DNA from: Cyathus striatus
Lineage: Eukaryota; Basidiomycota; Agaricomycetes; Agaricales; Nidulariaceae
Length of the DNA: 64,000 nucleotides
NCBI GenBank assembly: GCA_025738555.1
Contig: JAOVFP010000006.1
Location: 6,200,001 to 6,264,000, forward strand
Direction: 5' to 3'
Under the pieces are notes generated by a model. The model had not been told where the DNA came from and did no database searches. It worked only from the letters and a program-made list of their open reading frames with translations. Made by a program: the position numbers and the translations under genes. Shown piece by piece: positions 43,845 to 56,988 of the stretch (position 1 is the first letter of the stretch; each line of letters begins with the position of its first letter).

Positions 43845-46230
43845 GGCATAGTCATGTGACTAAGTAATTTGACTCGGCAAAATCGATGACGCGTTGCCGG
43901 GCTATCTCCACTCTTATCCCCTCCCTCTCCGACTCTCTCATCTTCCCTTCAACCACACGCACATCATATGTGACCATCCCAGTAGAGGCTCTCATCCCGC
44001 TCGTGACTCACCACCCAGCCACTCCCGAGTCCTCGTCCTCAACCGTTACGTTACCACTACGCCAACCGATGGCGGACTTTGGCATCAACTTCGATCTCCA
44101 GCACGAGTTATGTCTTTGCTCAGCTGCAGGGTGATGTAGGGACTTGGACGTGGCGGAGCTGTTGATCAATCTAGCACAAGCGGGGATGTCGACAATACTT
44201 AGGAACGTCTACGCCTGCTACGTCTAACCTACCGAAACTTACACGAGGAACGAAGGAGGTGGGGTTTTCAACTAGCCTAAAGATCTTGCACAGGTTCTCG
44301 GTTATTTACCTTGAATCTAGTATGCGCTTAGGCTGTTCTTGCCAGTTAGGTGTCCGAATCTGAGGAGTATTGTAATAGGAGCTATGTCACCCAGTACGTT
44401 CTTATCTTTTCATTTTTGGTTGGTGGCGGCTGATGTGTTGGTGATACAACTATACAGTGTAGTACGGTGCATGAAAGATCTATTGCCGTACGTTCCTCCC
44501 TTCGCATCCTTTCGAGCTTCACTATCGACACTACACAGCTCATTTTAGAGTGGATCCTGAAGCGATATCCTAGTGGTGAGCATTCCTTTAGTTTTATCGC
44601 TCGGTCTTGCGTTTTTCATGGAGCTGGGGAAGGGGAACTGGGATGTAGGAAGGGGTGTGGGGGGTGAAACTGCTCCTCTTGTTCGATTTGAGTACTTTTT
44701 CCCTTTCTCTTTGCTTTGCCTATTCGTGTTCTATTTTTGTTTTTGGCTCGTTTTTTTGACCTGGATGTATGCGCTGTCAGTGAATGGTCGTTGAAGACAG
44801 GATGGCTTGGGCTGCTGGTGCTTTTTCGTGTGTGACCCTCACTCTTGTCTCCATCTTTCGTTCGGTGCAATTGCGACTTTCTATTACGAGGAACTCCTAC
44901 CCTGGACTTTCGTCCTTGCTTAATTTAATCGGTAACGAGTGGGACACCACGCTAGAGCTCGTATAATGTAGGTGAGGGGATTCGTGTTTCTGCATAACAA
45001 TGGCTAATGTGTGCCAGCGCACTGCGTAGCTCTCTTTGGGTGTGACTACCAGGTACTTTATGAACGTGTGAGGCTGTTGGCTCTAGCTGTTCACATGTCG
45101 ATCTTTCCTAGTCATATTACATGTTGGATCGGTTGAATCGGCAGCGAATAAGATACTTTTATGGACGCGCGAGGGCTACTGGCTCCTCGTTGTTCATAAA
45201 TCTGCTTTTTTGGTCATATCGCGCTGGATCCGTGGCAGGATATGCATGTCATCGTATGCCTTCCTTTTCCCTCCCTTCACCCTTTTTCCTTCCCTTACAC
45301 AGGTCCTCCTTGCAGCAATTGAATTGAACGTACAAAGCATGGAAACTACATCACAATGATCACATCCTAATACTGTACGACACAATCCTTCCTCGGGAGA
45401 ATCCTTGGCTCCTCCAGAGTCGACTTATCAAGATCGTGACCCTCATCTAGCGACACGCCGAGCTCGTATTTGCCGAGTCTATAGGAAACAGCATTGTTGG
45501 GGATCGTGTATTTGGGGGATTGGTTGACCCTCACGAAGAAGCGTATGTCCCTTCCTTTCTCTTCACTTTAGGATAAAACTGACGGTGTTCATAGACTTAA
45601 TATGCGCACAATAATATAAATATACCAACCCCTCTTCTCATGTCTCACAGCGGCAAATAAAGCCCACCCGGAAGGCTATGGCCCTGCACTTCCGCGGTGG
45701 GGCCTGTTTAAGCGCGGGGTGTATGTATTCTTAATATAATTCTGGGGTGGCTGGGCACGCTCGTATAACTGTTTGGGTATCGTGACGATCGTGCGAGGGG
45801 GCTGTGGTTGTTGATGTGCGCTGGGGGGTGGGAGGGGAGTGTTGCGCCCGGTATCGCTGCTCATGGGCTGTGTGTTTTTCGTTTTCTTCCCTGTTTATTT
45901 TTGTACATCTCCTTGCGCAGAGGATATTAGAGTGGGGGGTACTTGGCATCTGGATACGACTGTCTACTTTAGGTTGAGGCTTTTCAGGCAGGTCATACCT
46001 TTAGCGTACTCTGTCCTTAGAGCTGGAATATCGAGAGCCGTAGGCGACGAATTCGGAGCGTGGTTGTAGTTGGTCATCCACCAGATGTATGTATTGTGGG
46101 TGTTCGTGTATGCGGGGTGGTGTCCTATTGGGATCTGATCGTTGCTTTTGCGTTCAATTTGCTCTGCTGACTTCATTCGAGAGGATAAGCGTAGGGGGGT
46201 TATCATCTGGCTATGACCCCCAAATGGGAA
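43845..46230. repeat. Dispersed repeat R1, copy D
   Basis: The opening GTCATGTGACTAAGTAATTT leads into CGGCAAAATCGATGACGCG, and blocks shared with copies A and B follow in order: the GCATCAACTTCGATCTCCAG region, CTTCCTCGGGAGAATCCTTG (about 45392), GGGGATTGGTTGACCCTCAC (about 45515), TATCGTGACGATCGTGCGAG (about 45777) and TCCTATTGGGATCTGATCG (about 46121). About 500 bases at 44560-45100 have no match elsewhere in the window and may be a separate insertion. Confidence 0.7.
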
Positions 46231-46502
46231 TGTATTCGCCGTTTCGTAGTTTGGTTTAAGTTCAGTTGCCGTAGCACGCACTGAAAACTGTGCTTTTCAT
46301 TTCATTTCATCTTCATACCTCATTACATACATGCTGTTGTTCAAACTTCACCTGACTCTCTTACCTCATTGCATATATAAGTAGCATACACAGTCTGCAA
46401 GTACCAGTTTTCACTCTCCCTGAAACTTCATCTCTACAATGAGCTCATTGGGATTGTTTCTTTGTGGAGAGGATATTACCTAGTAAATATCCTCTTACAC
46501 AA

Positions 46503-46639
46503 CATGACTATTCGGATGGGGGATATGTTGACGCACTAGAGAACCACTAGAATCTTAAAGATGAATCAAAAATAAACACCTCTTTAAGCTTCTGGAGTTT
46601 CCACAGTGCGTTAATATATCACTTATCTGAATAGTCGTG
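46503..46639. mobile_element. Short foldback/MITE, 137 bp
   Basis: CATGACTATTCGGATGGGGG and, inverted, CACGACTATTCAGATAAGTG open arms that pair for about 38 bases up to ACGCACT. The 55-base centre holds nothing. No clear TSD. A small hairpin GAGGATATT/AATATCCTC lies just before it (46471-46494). Confidence 0.6.
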
Positions 46640-47854
46640 TCAAGGAAACTATAGCCTACTATAGCTCTTAATAGTATTTATTGTTGTTCACGCTTTCAGC
46701 TTGTGGTTTACCTGCAATAAAGCAACTTGTTCAGTTTTCATATATTCAATCGTCATTCTCACTGGTATCTACCAGCTCTAGATATGAGTTAGGATAGACG
46801 TCCACCAAGGTTGGGGCAGCTCCACGCTGTCTAAAGAAAGTTTAATCTATGGAACAAGAAACCAACAGGAATATATTGAATGATGGATAGTACTTATACT
46901 TGTATCAAATTCCCCTTTAAACAAAGAAATATAATGCGAGTCGGTCGAACGTCCGTTCAACGTAACGTCGATAGTAAAACTCTAAGATGAGTTCTAGGCA
47001 AGTCCTGAGAGCGTTTAAGAGCTGCGACGTCCTATAGAGTTGAGTTTGAGACGGTAGAAAGCGAGATATAAGTGAGAATAACTGCAATATGAAAGAGACA
47101 ACCAATATGATCTCTTGTTGAGTGGGGGGCAAATTCACTAAAGTTCCAATAAGCTAGATACACGCTTTAATATGAAAAGAAATCGAGTATACTACTTAAC
47201 AAGGTGGGAATGTCGGACCGTATAATAAACGTAAGTTTTTGAGAGACATGGAGCTGTGGTTCGAGCTGAGAAAATAAATTTTCAAATGGATTCTGGGGTG
47301 GAGCGACTCGGTTGTTGCAGGAGTGCCAAATTCGGTATAATGTCGGAGGTTTCTTGCACTACTTTAGCGTGGGATAGACGGTAGTTAATTCCTTGTGCGT
47401 AATTGGAGCTTTGGCGGTGGCAGGCGGCGAGGGAGTCGAGCGAAGCGGTGAAGAGAATCATAAGAAAGACGTATAATGCACGAGCCGTAGTTTGATGCGT
47501 CGATTACATTACAGTGCCGATCAAAAGTATTGCACACACAAAATACAAACAAACAAGATTGCGAGAGACATAACTTCCCTCAAAGTATATCAATTCTCTT
47601 CATGTAAAATGTATATATATAGTACACAACCTGATGTACTACAATATGATTTTTCCAAATTTTTATATGCATAGAATGATGCTACAGGAAGTGACCAAAA
47701 AAGGTGAGGCTTTGACTGTATTGTGAGCTTTACCACGTTACCTTGGATTGACGTAATCATGTGCATTTTAAGTACGTTATAGTGCTGCCTAAGAGCTTTA
47801 AAACGCGTCATTAAACATAAACTTCTGATCTGTGGATCATTTGTTATCGTCGAG
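46640..47854. other. No recognised gene; one minus-strand exon-like frame
   Basis: A 73-codon minus-strand frame (46917-47138) contains a hydrophobic stretch followed by RTSQLLNALRTCLELIL, but I cannot assign it. The remainder is AT-rich single-copy-looking sequence. Confidence 0.3.
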
Positions 47855-47920
47855 GCGTTCCGGCGACTTTCGCTATTTTTAGCGTAATTTGGCTAAAAAT
47901 AGCGAAAGTCGCCAGAACGC
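47855..47920. repeat. 66-bp near-perfect palindrome
   Basis: Two 29-base arms begin GCGTTCCGGCGACTTTCGCT and its inverse with one mismatch (C/T at a CpG), around the 8-base centre GTAATTTG. Stem length and symmetry are far above chance. It lies just upstream of the NLR relic. Confidence 0.85.
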
Positions 47921-48025
47921 TACTACAATTCATCAAGCTTACATGGCGGAGAACATGGGTATCGAAAGAGTTGGCGATGGTGCGTGTCCATAACGATGTA
48001 CGGAGAAATTCCACAGGCTGATTAT

Positions 48026-49138
48026 TGATTAAGACGATCTATGGGTCACCTTGCAGAAGCAAATTGCACATAGTGCGATGCATAATTCCGGTGAACGTTA
48101 TGACGTCCCAAAGTGTCATCCAGGCACTAGAGACAAAGTCCTGGACGATATTATGTCCTGTATCAATCACCAAAATGCAGACGCACGAACTATGTGGCTG
48201 CATTTCCTAGTTGGTGCAGGGAAGTCTGTGATTGCACAAACCATAGCTGTTCGATGCGCGGAGGAAGATAAGCTTGCTGCTTCGTTTTTCTTCTCTCGTC
48301 ACAGTGCAGAGAGAAATACTTGCCGGTCCCTTATTGCTACTATTGTATACCAACTTTGATTTTAAATGGACATCTAATGAACAAATTGAACAGATTATGA
48401 ACAGATCATCCAAGCAATTTATCTATGCTGCAACCGTTTTACGATTTGTCAGGAATCCACGGTCTAACCCCAGGAAGTCCCTTCTTTGAAAGAGTCACGA
48501 ATATAAATGGCATAGGAACCAACAATCCATTTGCGGAACTGGACAATCTCTACTTGTCTATTCTCGACGATGCCACGAAGGATAACGAAGTGTATCAAAA
48601 TTGTTATTAGTATTCGAGGCCCTTCCTATTCTTTCGAGGAGTCAAAATACCTCAGCTTTTGGATGATTTCCTGCATATGCAGGGGGATATTATAGTAACT
48701 CTGATTGATGTTCATTCAATTTTGGAAATTCCAGAAAACCCTGCTCGGAATGAAGTTACATTTTATCACGCATCATTTACCGACTTTTTGCGAGACTTGC
48801 ATCATTCAGGAAATTATTTTGTAGATGAAGCATTGGCACATCTTCATTTAAGCGAATATTGTGTAAAATGTTTAAAGGAATACCTCTATGACGATACTTC
48901 AAGGGACGAACGCTCTAGTACTTTTGCTCCTTCCATTTGTGGATATTTTCATCATTTCAACAAGAGTTTGTTACTAAATCCTCAAATTTTCAATGATGAT
49001 AACCGCACGGCTAAGGACGGCATTGCTATTGCATGCATAGCAACCATCGGGGCAAGATATGCTAAAATTGGGTTTAAAATTCAATTTCCTGAATATGCAA
49101 TATCTGGTACCATCTGTGGCAGGAGTATCTATCCCTAA
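48026..49138 (+). pseudogene. NACHT-type NLR relic with internal deletion and frameshifts
   Basis: The first part reads DDLWVTLQKQIAHSAMHNSG then GERYDVPKCHPGTRDKVLDD and a Walker A LVGAGKSVIAQTIA (48211-48252), followed by ASFFFSRHSAERN and LIATIVYQL, the pattern of basidiomycete NACHT proteins from memory. After YQL (48356) the frame breaks and text from much further along the usual protein follows (MNRSSKQFIYAATVLRFV, NPFAELDNLYLSIL), so about 150-200 residues are missing. At least two more frameshifts occur before a final readable part (48659-49138) with EVTFYHASFTDFLRD. Intact relatives are thought to act in self/non-self recognition; this one cannot. Confidence 0.75.
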
Positions 49139-49163
49139 TCTAACCAAGTAAAATTACCAACCA

Positions 49164-49825
49164 ATGACTGGGTTTTCGAAGAAATGGATAATCATTTCAG
49201 GGATTCTCGGTTTTTCTCTAGGAATGTACTGTGAACGTGGAGCAGGGCTTTGGAACTACATAAAAGACACTGTCGGCATGGCAATTATACAAAGTCAAAA
49301 ATTTACTTCTTTATTGGAAATTGATCGAAACAGTATTGATTTCCAGCTGAGAAGATATTATGGGACTGATGACTACTCCATCCTCATCCTAGCACCAAAT
49401 ATCCATTAATGTACAGTGAGAGAGCATATAGATATCCTCAGGCTCTTATGGAATGGTTTACACCGAAATGTGAACCGTACGTGAAGTTCATATATTGTTT
49501 CTAATCTCATTACGTAACATCTAACAAATGCCAAAAACTTCAAAGATCAATTCCTGTTGTGAATATAGTACACGTAGCTCTCAAATTCCTATTAGGAGAA
49601 AAGGCTGGATTTGGGGAAGACGGGTTGAATGTTCTGAAAGATTTGACTCGACTTTTAGAAATTCTACTTGAAAGAGAGTTGAAAATTGGAGCTGAAAAGA
49701 AAGAGATAGAAGACTCCAAATTTCAATTCATGAAAGAGTTGTTATTGCAAAATCAAGTTGACGATGAAGAGATAGAAAATAGGTTGAGTAGGTTGAGATG
49801 GAAAATTTATGAGAAGGAGATATAG
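49164..49825 (+). CDS. Two unidentified exon-like frames after the NLR relic
   Basis: The first (49164-49409) has a hydrophobic segment WIIISGILGFSLGMYC, possibly one membrane helix. The second (49559-49825) is charged and helical (LLEILLERELKIGAEKKEIE), ending EKEI. They could be 3' exons of the NLR or a separate gene; no acceptor and donor pair was convincing. Confidence 0.3.
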
Positions 49826-52308
49826 CACTGGTAGCTGTTTGAGGTTTGGTTGTGATTGAACAGAGCATTGATGTATTCCTGTTACTCATTGGGGGAGCTT
49901 GCTCCCCCTATTTGTTTGCGTTGGCAACCCAAAATGCGTAGTGGCTGTGCATGCGCAGTGCATTAGTCAGCTCTGACTTCGTATGTAGTTGTCCTGCACC
50001 AATCTCGCACCGTGCATGAAACACAGAATGTTACCATATCAAACCCCACACAAATCATACATATTTCCACAATCAAATGATTTTTGCCCATTGTAAATAC
50101 CTATTCTTCTTCAAACCACTTTACTTAATTTAATAATGAGTACTTCAGTGCTTTATGTACTACTTATTCCACAACCACACCAAAAGCTATTGGGCCTTGG
50201 CTGAGAATGAATGTATAACTGTGGAGGCAATATAACAACTAGTAAAAGGAAGGTAAAAAATATTATAATGAAGATAGTATAATTGGAACGAAGCAAGGGC
50301 TTATAGAACAAAGGTAGAATAAATAAAATAATGCACCGACAACCAATAAAAAGGTTTCTGTCCCCTAATAAGATGTGTTACATGTTTTATGTGGCGTTAC
50401 TATTGGTTCCTGAGTAATGCAAAACATTTTGTTTTTGACAATATCATCACATCTAAGCACCCAACTCACATGTAACCTATAGCGTTATAAAGCTGTGCTT
50501 CTACGCTTTTCTGATCTGCAATTTTTATGAAAAATGCATTATTGTTGTATCACCAGGCCGTCATAAAAGAAGGGACCCAATTCACGCACTTGTGCAAAAT
50601 TCGTCACACCGGGTTACATTCAGTTTCAGACAAAGTGTTCGGCACCCTTCAGATTTTAGCTGCCAGCGGTTCCCTGTTTGGGGTGCTGGGAAGTCGGAGT
50701 TTAAATTCCCACTACCTTTTAAGGTAGTTGGGTTATAGGGACGTTTGGACTTTTTGTGGATCGGCGTTCAGGATCTCACTTTTTGGCCACCTGATTGGCT
50801 GACGCCTTGTGAGTGACAGTTTGTGACCGGTTACAATAATTTATCTCTCGTTGTAATTGATGCCTTTTGTCTGGCTCTCTTCCTCTCCCTCTTCTCTGTC
50901 CTTTCTTTCTTCCTCGGAGTTCATTTTCTCTCCCATCACCCAATTTTGACCCCTCCTACCCTCCTCTGCATCATGGTGATGATGCCTCAGGCCTCATCGA
51001 CATCCCTCATTTGCTAGCTAGCACCACATCCACCCTCGCCGCTCAGCCCCTTGTAAGTCCATTTCTGATCATTTTTATACTTCAGTCTCATTTGTATTTT
51101 ACCATAGCCTTACACTCACTAGCCCTACTATCCACACCCAGGAAATTATAGATTGGGAGTATAATTATCCATCAGTTTGCACTATGCATGTTGTGGTAGT
51201 ATTATCCCTTCAGCTACTCCTACACCTTCTACACTTCTGGTTTCTCAACCCCCTACTGAACCCTCTCTTGCCCTTCCTCCTCTCGGTCCTTTATTTCTCC
51301 TTCATATTCTCCCCCACTGCTGACTCTGTCATGCATGTCAACTTTCCTTACCTTACGTTTTCTTCACTACTCTGTCAGTGTATCATCACCATGCTCAACA
51401 CATCTTCTAGTACACGGATACTCTGTCTTCTGAACTTCAACTGGCACTTTACCACTGCTCCAACTGTGCTGGCGATCTCATTTCAATTCAAACTCCATGA
51501 GTACTAGTTCTTAACGCGAAGGAGTTGGAAGAATATAGCAAAATGGGAATGTTGAAGGAATGGAGGTCCTCATGTTTTCCGAGATTCTATGTCTCATCCT
51601 ACAAGTACTATTTTGTCCTGATCTCTAATTGTTTTATCTCCTCTCCCTACTGTAGCGGTCTGAATTCAGACGTCAATGTCGATACATGATATACCACTGT
51701 CATGCTGGCAATGTGCGCTTATTACTTAGACTGATAGGCCACACAATTTTGCCTTGCTGGCATACTCACTCGTCCAATGCACTGGTGTAACTCTGTCTTT
51801 GACTTCGACACTCAGCTGGTACTGTAACAGCTACTGTGAAAAGCGGTACAATTTAGACACGTAGGAGCTTAACAGGTTTGAACATTTCATTTTGGTCTCG
51901 TTCATGGCTCTGCTATGTCATGAAAACCGAAATCGTCTTGCAAGATCTTAAGCCTTAATTCACCCGATAATATATTTTAAGATGATTGTAAGGCATGAGT
52001 GGTGACTTTTCAATGCACATACAAAGCATTATAAGATCCGGGTAGCGCACAAGGTCTGTTATGACAACCGGGGTGTATTGCAATTGATGTCACGACTTCT
52101 ATAATCTTAAGTCTAGCTTTCGATGTTAGGATAATATTGTCTATTCATTGTAAGCCTTTGCAGCATTAGCTCAATGGTTGGGTAGCTTATTTACTATGTT
52201 TTACATTGGCCACTAATATAGCTACCTATCTTTGACCTATCTATCGCAATATCTACAATATAAATGAACTAACATTGTAAATAGTTTTTCTGTATGATTT
52301 GCTGGTTT
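49826..52308. other. Long gene-poor stretch with an R1 fragment
   Basis: A perfect palindrome GGGGGAGC/GCTCCCCC lies near 49895. A pyrimidine-rich leader and an exon-like frame ending with a GTAAGT donor lie at 50870-51060 (LHHGDDASGLIDIPHLLAST), not recognised. Bases 51360-51545 match R1 blocks (CACTTTACCACTGCTCCAAC, AACGCGAAGGAG). The rest, including 51546-52308, shows nothing I can support. Confidence 0.35.
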
Positions 52309-52720
52309 GTGACACTAGCTGGTACGTATTGCTGATCAAAGACCAGTGGGGAGAAAGTGTGGATATAGACTGACAAAGATCGAATCCGGATTAACCAGGA
52401 TAACGATCTCGTCTAGACCCGGAGCTTGCAGTCACTACGCTTAGACTGTGCAAGATCCGGTTTCAAGCTGACTAAAACGACCGCCACAAGTGTATAAAAG
52501 AGCGACAAAACCTGTACTTGTCACTTCAAAATAAGTAGGCTAGAGTTGTACTTGTAAGTAAGTTGAAGCCAAAAGGTAAGAAGTATCTTGGTAGGTGATT
52601 CAATGTGATGTACTTATATGCTAACGTTACAATCAGTGTAGTATTACTAGTGATATTCATGTACACTTTACAACACTGTATCTATGTTGAATTAAAACAG
52701 GGTTTCCTGCAGCTGGCCTT
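52309..52720 (+). repeat. Possible solo LTR with TATA box
   Basis: The sequence starts TGTGACACTAGCTGGTACG, has GATATAGACTGAC and CGTCTAGACCCGGAGC segments, and a TATA-like GTATAAAAGAGCGACAAAAC at about 52491. Composition and order resemble LTRs of fungal gypsy elements. I could not find the 3' end or a 5-bp TSD, so this is tentative. Confidence 0.3.
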
Positions 52721-53974
52721 TATAAACCATTATGATTAATATGTGAAATGAAAGAAATGAAAATTTCGTCATTTATTGGGCAATATTATACATAATTACA
52801 AGTCATTATATGGTATGTATTTATTGTAAGACTTCGCAGCGAGCCTTACAATCCATCTAATTATATCCAACATTTAAATGGTAGTTTAGGGCTCCCTGTG
52901 AAGCCTTAAAATCCAATTTAAGGATCCGTGTTCAACAATATGCCTTGCGAGGCGAGTTGTGCCTTAAGGCCTTACAACGCACCTTAATCAATTGTGTGGC
53001 AAACTAGGTTTTCGTGACATATCCGATTTCATCATTTCTGCTTAGGCTCTGGTTCAAATCCACGTTAAATGACGAGAGCTATATTGCTTTTGAAGGAGGG
53101 ACTCTTTTCCTTCTCCTAACTGCTATCTGAGCCCCGCTGCAGACTAGATCAGAGGAGTTGAACTCCTCTTATGGAACCTTGGCAGTAACATGATTTGGTA
53201 TTGCCTCTTGCCTATCACCAATCACATATTATGAAGGCTCCAAGTAGATGGTTTCTCATGACAGTGATACTCCACTGATGTGAGGATTTTATACTTATAA
53301 CTGGTGTTTCATGTATCATAGCACAGATAAGGCTTGTCCATTAGGTTATGCATGTTGTGTATCATCACCATGTTTGTCATGTTCAGTAAGGCTACAGGAT
53401 GTTTTTGTTGTTTGGTACATGTTGTATAAAAATTCTTTCTACTATCTGCTATATTGTTCTGTCCTATAATACATAACTTTATGGTAATATACTATTTGTT
53501 CAGCCTCTCAGTCATCCTCGTAATATGGCATTGGCAAGGTAGTGGGCAATGCCGCTTGCCGGCCTTATTTCTTTATATATGAACCCTGGATCTCTCTTTT
53601 GTCACGCTTGACCATAATTTTCATATTATAACTGCAACTGTGAAGATATTGTTCTAGTCTTTTACAGGATGTTTCTTATTGCAACATACATAATGTTTTC
53701 AAATTTTGGGACTGAAAAGATGTTTTTCTGTCGCACCATTTACGAAAAGGAGCTAAAAACTGCCTTTTTCTTATCGAAGTTACACGTATCAGTAACTTTT
53801 TGTTTTAAATAAAATTGATATTAGTAAGTGGAATACATTCATGCATAATTGTACGAAGTTTCATTGTCATCAGATGAGCGAATGTGTGGGGAAATCATGT
53901 TTTGCACAAGTAGGTGAATTTGTGCAGGTTTGCATTACTAGGGAACCGATAGTATCGGATCATGTGAAATGTGA
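52721..53974. other. No recognised gene; recurrent TTGTAAGGC word
   Basis: TTGTAAGGC or its complement GCCTTACAA recurs (51974, 52829, 52848, 52970 and nearby variants). Nothing coding was found in 53000-53970. Confidence 0.35.
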
Positions 53975-56185
53975 GACATGTGACTGTCACTAAGTACATA
54001 TTTGGTTACTCGGCAAAATCGATGACGTAAGTAAGAGATGCCTCGCTGTCCTGCTGTCTCGTCAAGCTTGTCTCCGAACACTCTTATCCTCTCCCACTCC
54101 TGCTGAGTCCCTCCAACTAGCACATACACATCATATGTCCCAATCGAGGTGCTCGTCCCGCTCGATTCACCGACCAGCCACTTCCTCCTCCTCTTTCTTA
54201 ACCGCCACTTTACCACTACGCCAGCCGCCACAGCTGCGAGCATGAGTACAAGTCATGCCCTTGCGCAACCGCAGGCTGATGTTGGGGACTTGGATGCGAA
54301 GGATGTGTTTCCTGCAGAATTCACGTAACATTTAAACATAATGAAGCGTAAGGACGAAAGCCTCAAATCGGGAGGCATCTTGGGAGTGTCTGACGAGCGT
54401 TCTTCGCAGTGCACGACATCAAACATAGCCAACACTTGGCTCCTTGACTTTTAGCCCATTTACCGACCGTTGTCCAGGACTACTATGTCTACGCCTACTG
54501 AAACGTGACCGAAACCGACGTACGCCCTCCACCCTCTACCCCCTCATACTACTTCGTACTCACCCGCACACAGGATCTCCTTACAGCAATCAAGATTCAA
54601 ACGCACAAAACTGGCAACCGCATCGCAAGAACACTCTTTCCTCGGGAGCATACTTGGCTCGTTCGGCGTTGAGTTCATCAAGAGCATGACCCCCATCGAG
54701 TGATACGTCGAGCTCGTATAAGCAGAGTGTCTGTACGAAAAGGCCTTACTGGGCATTGTTTATCCGCGGGATTGGTTGGCTTTCATAAAGAGGCGTATGT
54801 CCCTTCTATTTTTCCTTCTACTCAGCGTCCTATATTTATGCATCACCCTTAGAATATGCCATCTCCTTTTCTCGAATCTCACAGCAGCAGCAGCAGCAGC
54901 AGACGCTGCCCACCCAGAAGGATACGACCCCTCCATCAACGTGCACTTCCGAACCGATGTCTATCTGGACGCGGGAATGTGCAATATCATACTTAGTATG
55001 ATTTGCAGACGACTAGTCACGCTAGTGGAGATATTTGGATATCATGGCGATCGCGCGAGAGCACTGGGGCTATTGATGAGCGCTGGTGGGTGGGAAGGGA
55101 GTGGTGGGCTGGGTGTTACTGCTGGTGGGTTGTTTTTTGTTGTTGTTCGGTTGCTCGAGACGGTTTGTTCTCGTTTTTTCGTCTCTTCATCCTTGTTCCC
55201 CTCCTTTACTCCACCTTCTCCCCTTCCTTCCACCTCTTTTTGCTGCCCACTTTCGCTACCCACACCTCTTCTCTCACCTCTCCTTTCTTTCCTGTCTTTC
55301 TCGTACCACGACATTAACCACTCCACCTCAGAGTCCGAAGGTCTGAAGATCAATGAGACATGGCCCTTTTCATCTGCCTCCTCATCCTCTCAAGTTTCAC
55401 ATTTGAAGGCATCGACATCGACGTTGCCCAATGTATCCTCGAGTTGAATTTGAAACGTTATCCCAATGGTGAGCTCCTTTCCCTCGTCTATTCGGTGTGA
55501 GGGGTGTGTGAGGTGGATTTTGAATGAGGATCGAGATGGACGGCAGTGTTGGTATATGTCTGCAGGTACGGGTCGCCATTAGATTTGCATCAGTTGACTA
55601 GCATTCATTCGAAAGGCGTCAAGGGGGTAACATCTGGCTAAGACAATACGCTTCATGTTCAGGCTTCCCTGATGAACGTTGAGCACCCTGAGTGCGCAGC
55701 GATGTTGTCGTTGCCCAGCAGATGTAAGTGGTGTGGGTGTTGGTATGTGCCTGCATGCGGGGTGGGACGCTGTTTCGATCCGTTTTGCTCCGTTGCTCTC
55801 GTTCTAGAGGGTAGGAAGCGACGTTCGAGGGTAAGTAGCATCTGCTTAAGTAGGACCATATGCTTCACGTTGAGGCTCTCCAAAGCGGCGGGACGTACCC
55901 CCGGTACACTGTATCCTTAGAGGGGTACGTATTAAACGTTTAGTTTGCTTACCTTTGGGACCCCCACTACCAGATGACTCCTCATGAGGCGCTTTCTGGG
56001 GCTATCGTGATTTGAGCTACAGGCTTTCGGAAATTGTGTACTGAGGGGGACAGCTGGGCTATCATGGAGACTTCCCTTGCGAAGTTGGACTACGGGAGCG
56101 AGTGGGCCCTTGGATTCTTAGATTTGGTGTGGTTATCTCAGTTAGTTGAAGTTGGGATCTTATATACAACAATGTATGATAGTTT
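53975..56185. repeat. Dispersed repeat R1, copy B (longest, CpG retained)
   Basis: It starts near ACATGTGACTGTCACTAAGT with CGGCAAAATCGATGACGTAA and runs to TGTATGATAGTTTATA. It has no large insertion and keeps CpG sites that copy A has lost. At about 55720-55740 it shows the empty target (GTAAGTGGTGTGGGTGTTGG) of the element inserted in copy A. Its frames are not conserved in the other copies; for example the ATG opening one frame in copy A near 2183 is ACG here. Confidence 0.78.
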
Positions 56186-56234
56186 ATATACATAAGTAAC
56201 GAATGCGGTAATGAATGAGTCATTGACAGTAAGA

Positions 56235-56988
56235 ATGGATGACTTCCCGCAGCGTTTAGAAACCCAGATTAAATTTCTAAATGTGTTAAGCGAGATTGGC
56301 CGTGATGCCGTTGTTCAAATCGGCTCACTTTAGCAGCTGATCTTTAAACCGACCTCTTTCTAGATGATAATCTGGAAGAGGCCCCCTCCCCCCTTCCAGT
56401 TCTAAACGCCCTCCTCTAAACGCATTTTCAACCTCCGATGTCAAAATCCCTGCAGGGATGTATCATCCCAAGATTCCCAATACCGTACACGGTATTCTCC
56501 CTCCTCTTGCATAAAATAGTCACAGTTAAAATGGCAATATGGTAGCTCTATGTCATGTTATTTTGTGTACTTATTCATTATAATAACTCTCTCTGCAAAC
56601 GACATATAATTATATAATTTATTTTTGAGAAAATTGGTTCATAGCTGGTCCATAGTGCCATTGAAGCCCCGACTACGGGAGAGAACAGTACTTACACCAA
56701 AAAAAAAGGTTACATCAGATTAGCATGTGCATGTATATTATTTAATGTACAAAGAATCTGAGAGATTCAGTCACAACAAGACAGGTAAAAGCAATATTAC
56801 GGTGAATAAATGAAAAGATAAACATATGATAAGATTACGACAGCGCCAATGAAATTTAGAAACGACATCGGAAGTCTAAGAGAAAACATGTTATGGTTAG
56901 AAACGCAGACGTAGATTAGCCGAGCGCCACTCGCTTAACGTTTAGAAAAATAATCTGGGTTTCTAAATCCTGCGGGAAGGCATCCAAT
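56235..56988. mobile_element. 754-bp TIR element next to R1 copy B
   Basis: The left end TGGATGACTTCCCGCAGCGT and inverted right end TGGATGCCTTCCCGCAGGAT start TIRs of about 60 bp that include TTTAGAAACCCAGATTA and TTAAGCGAG. A second inverted pair, CCTCCGATGTC/GACATCGGAAG, lies inside. No TSD was clear. The interior has no gene. Confidence 0.7.
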
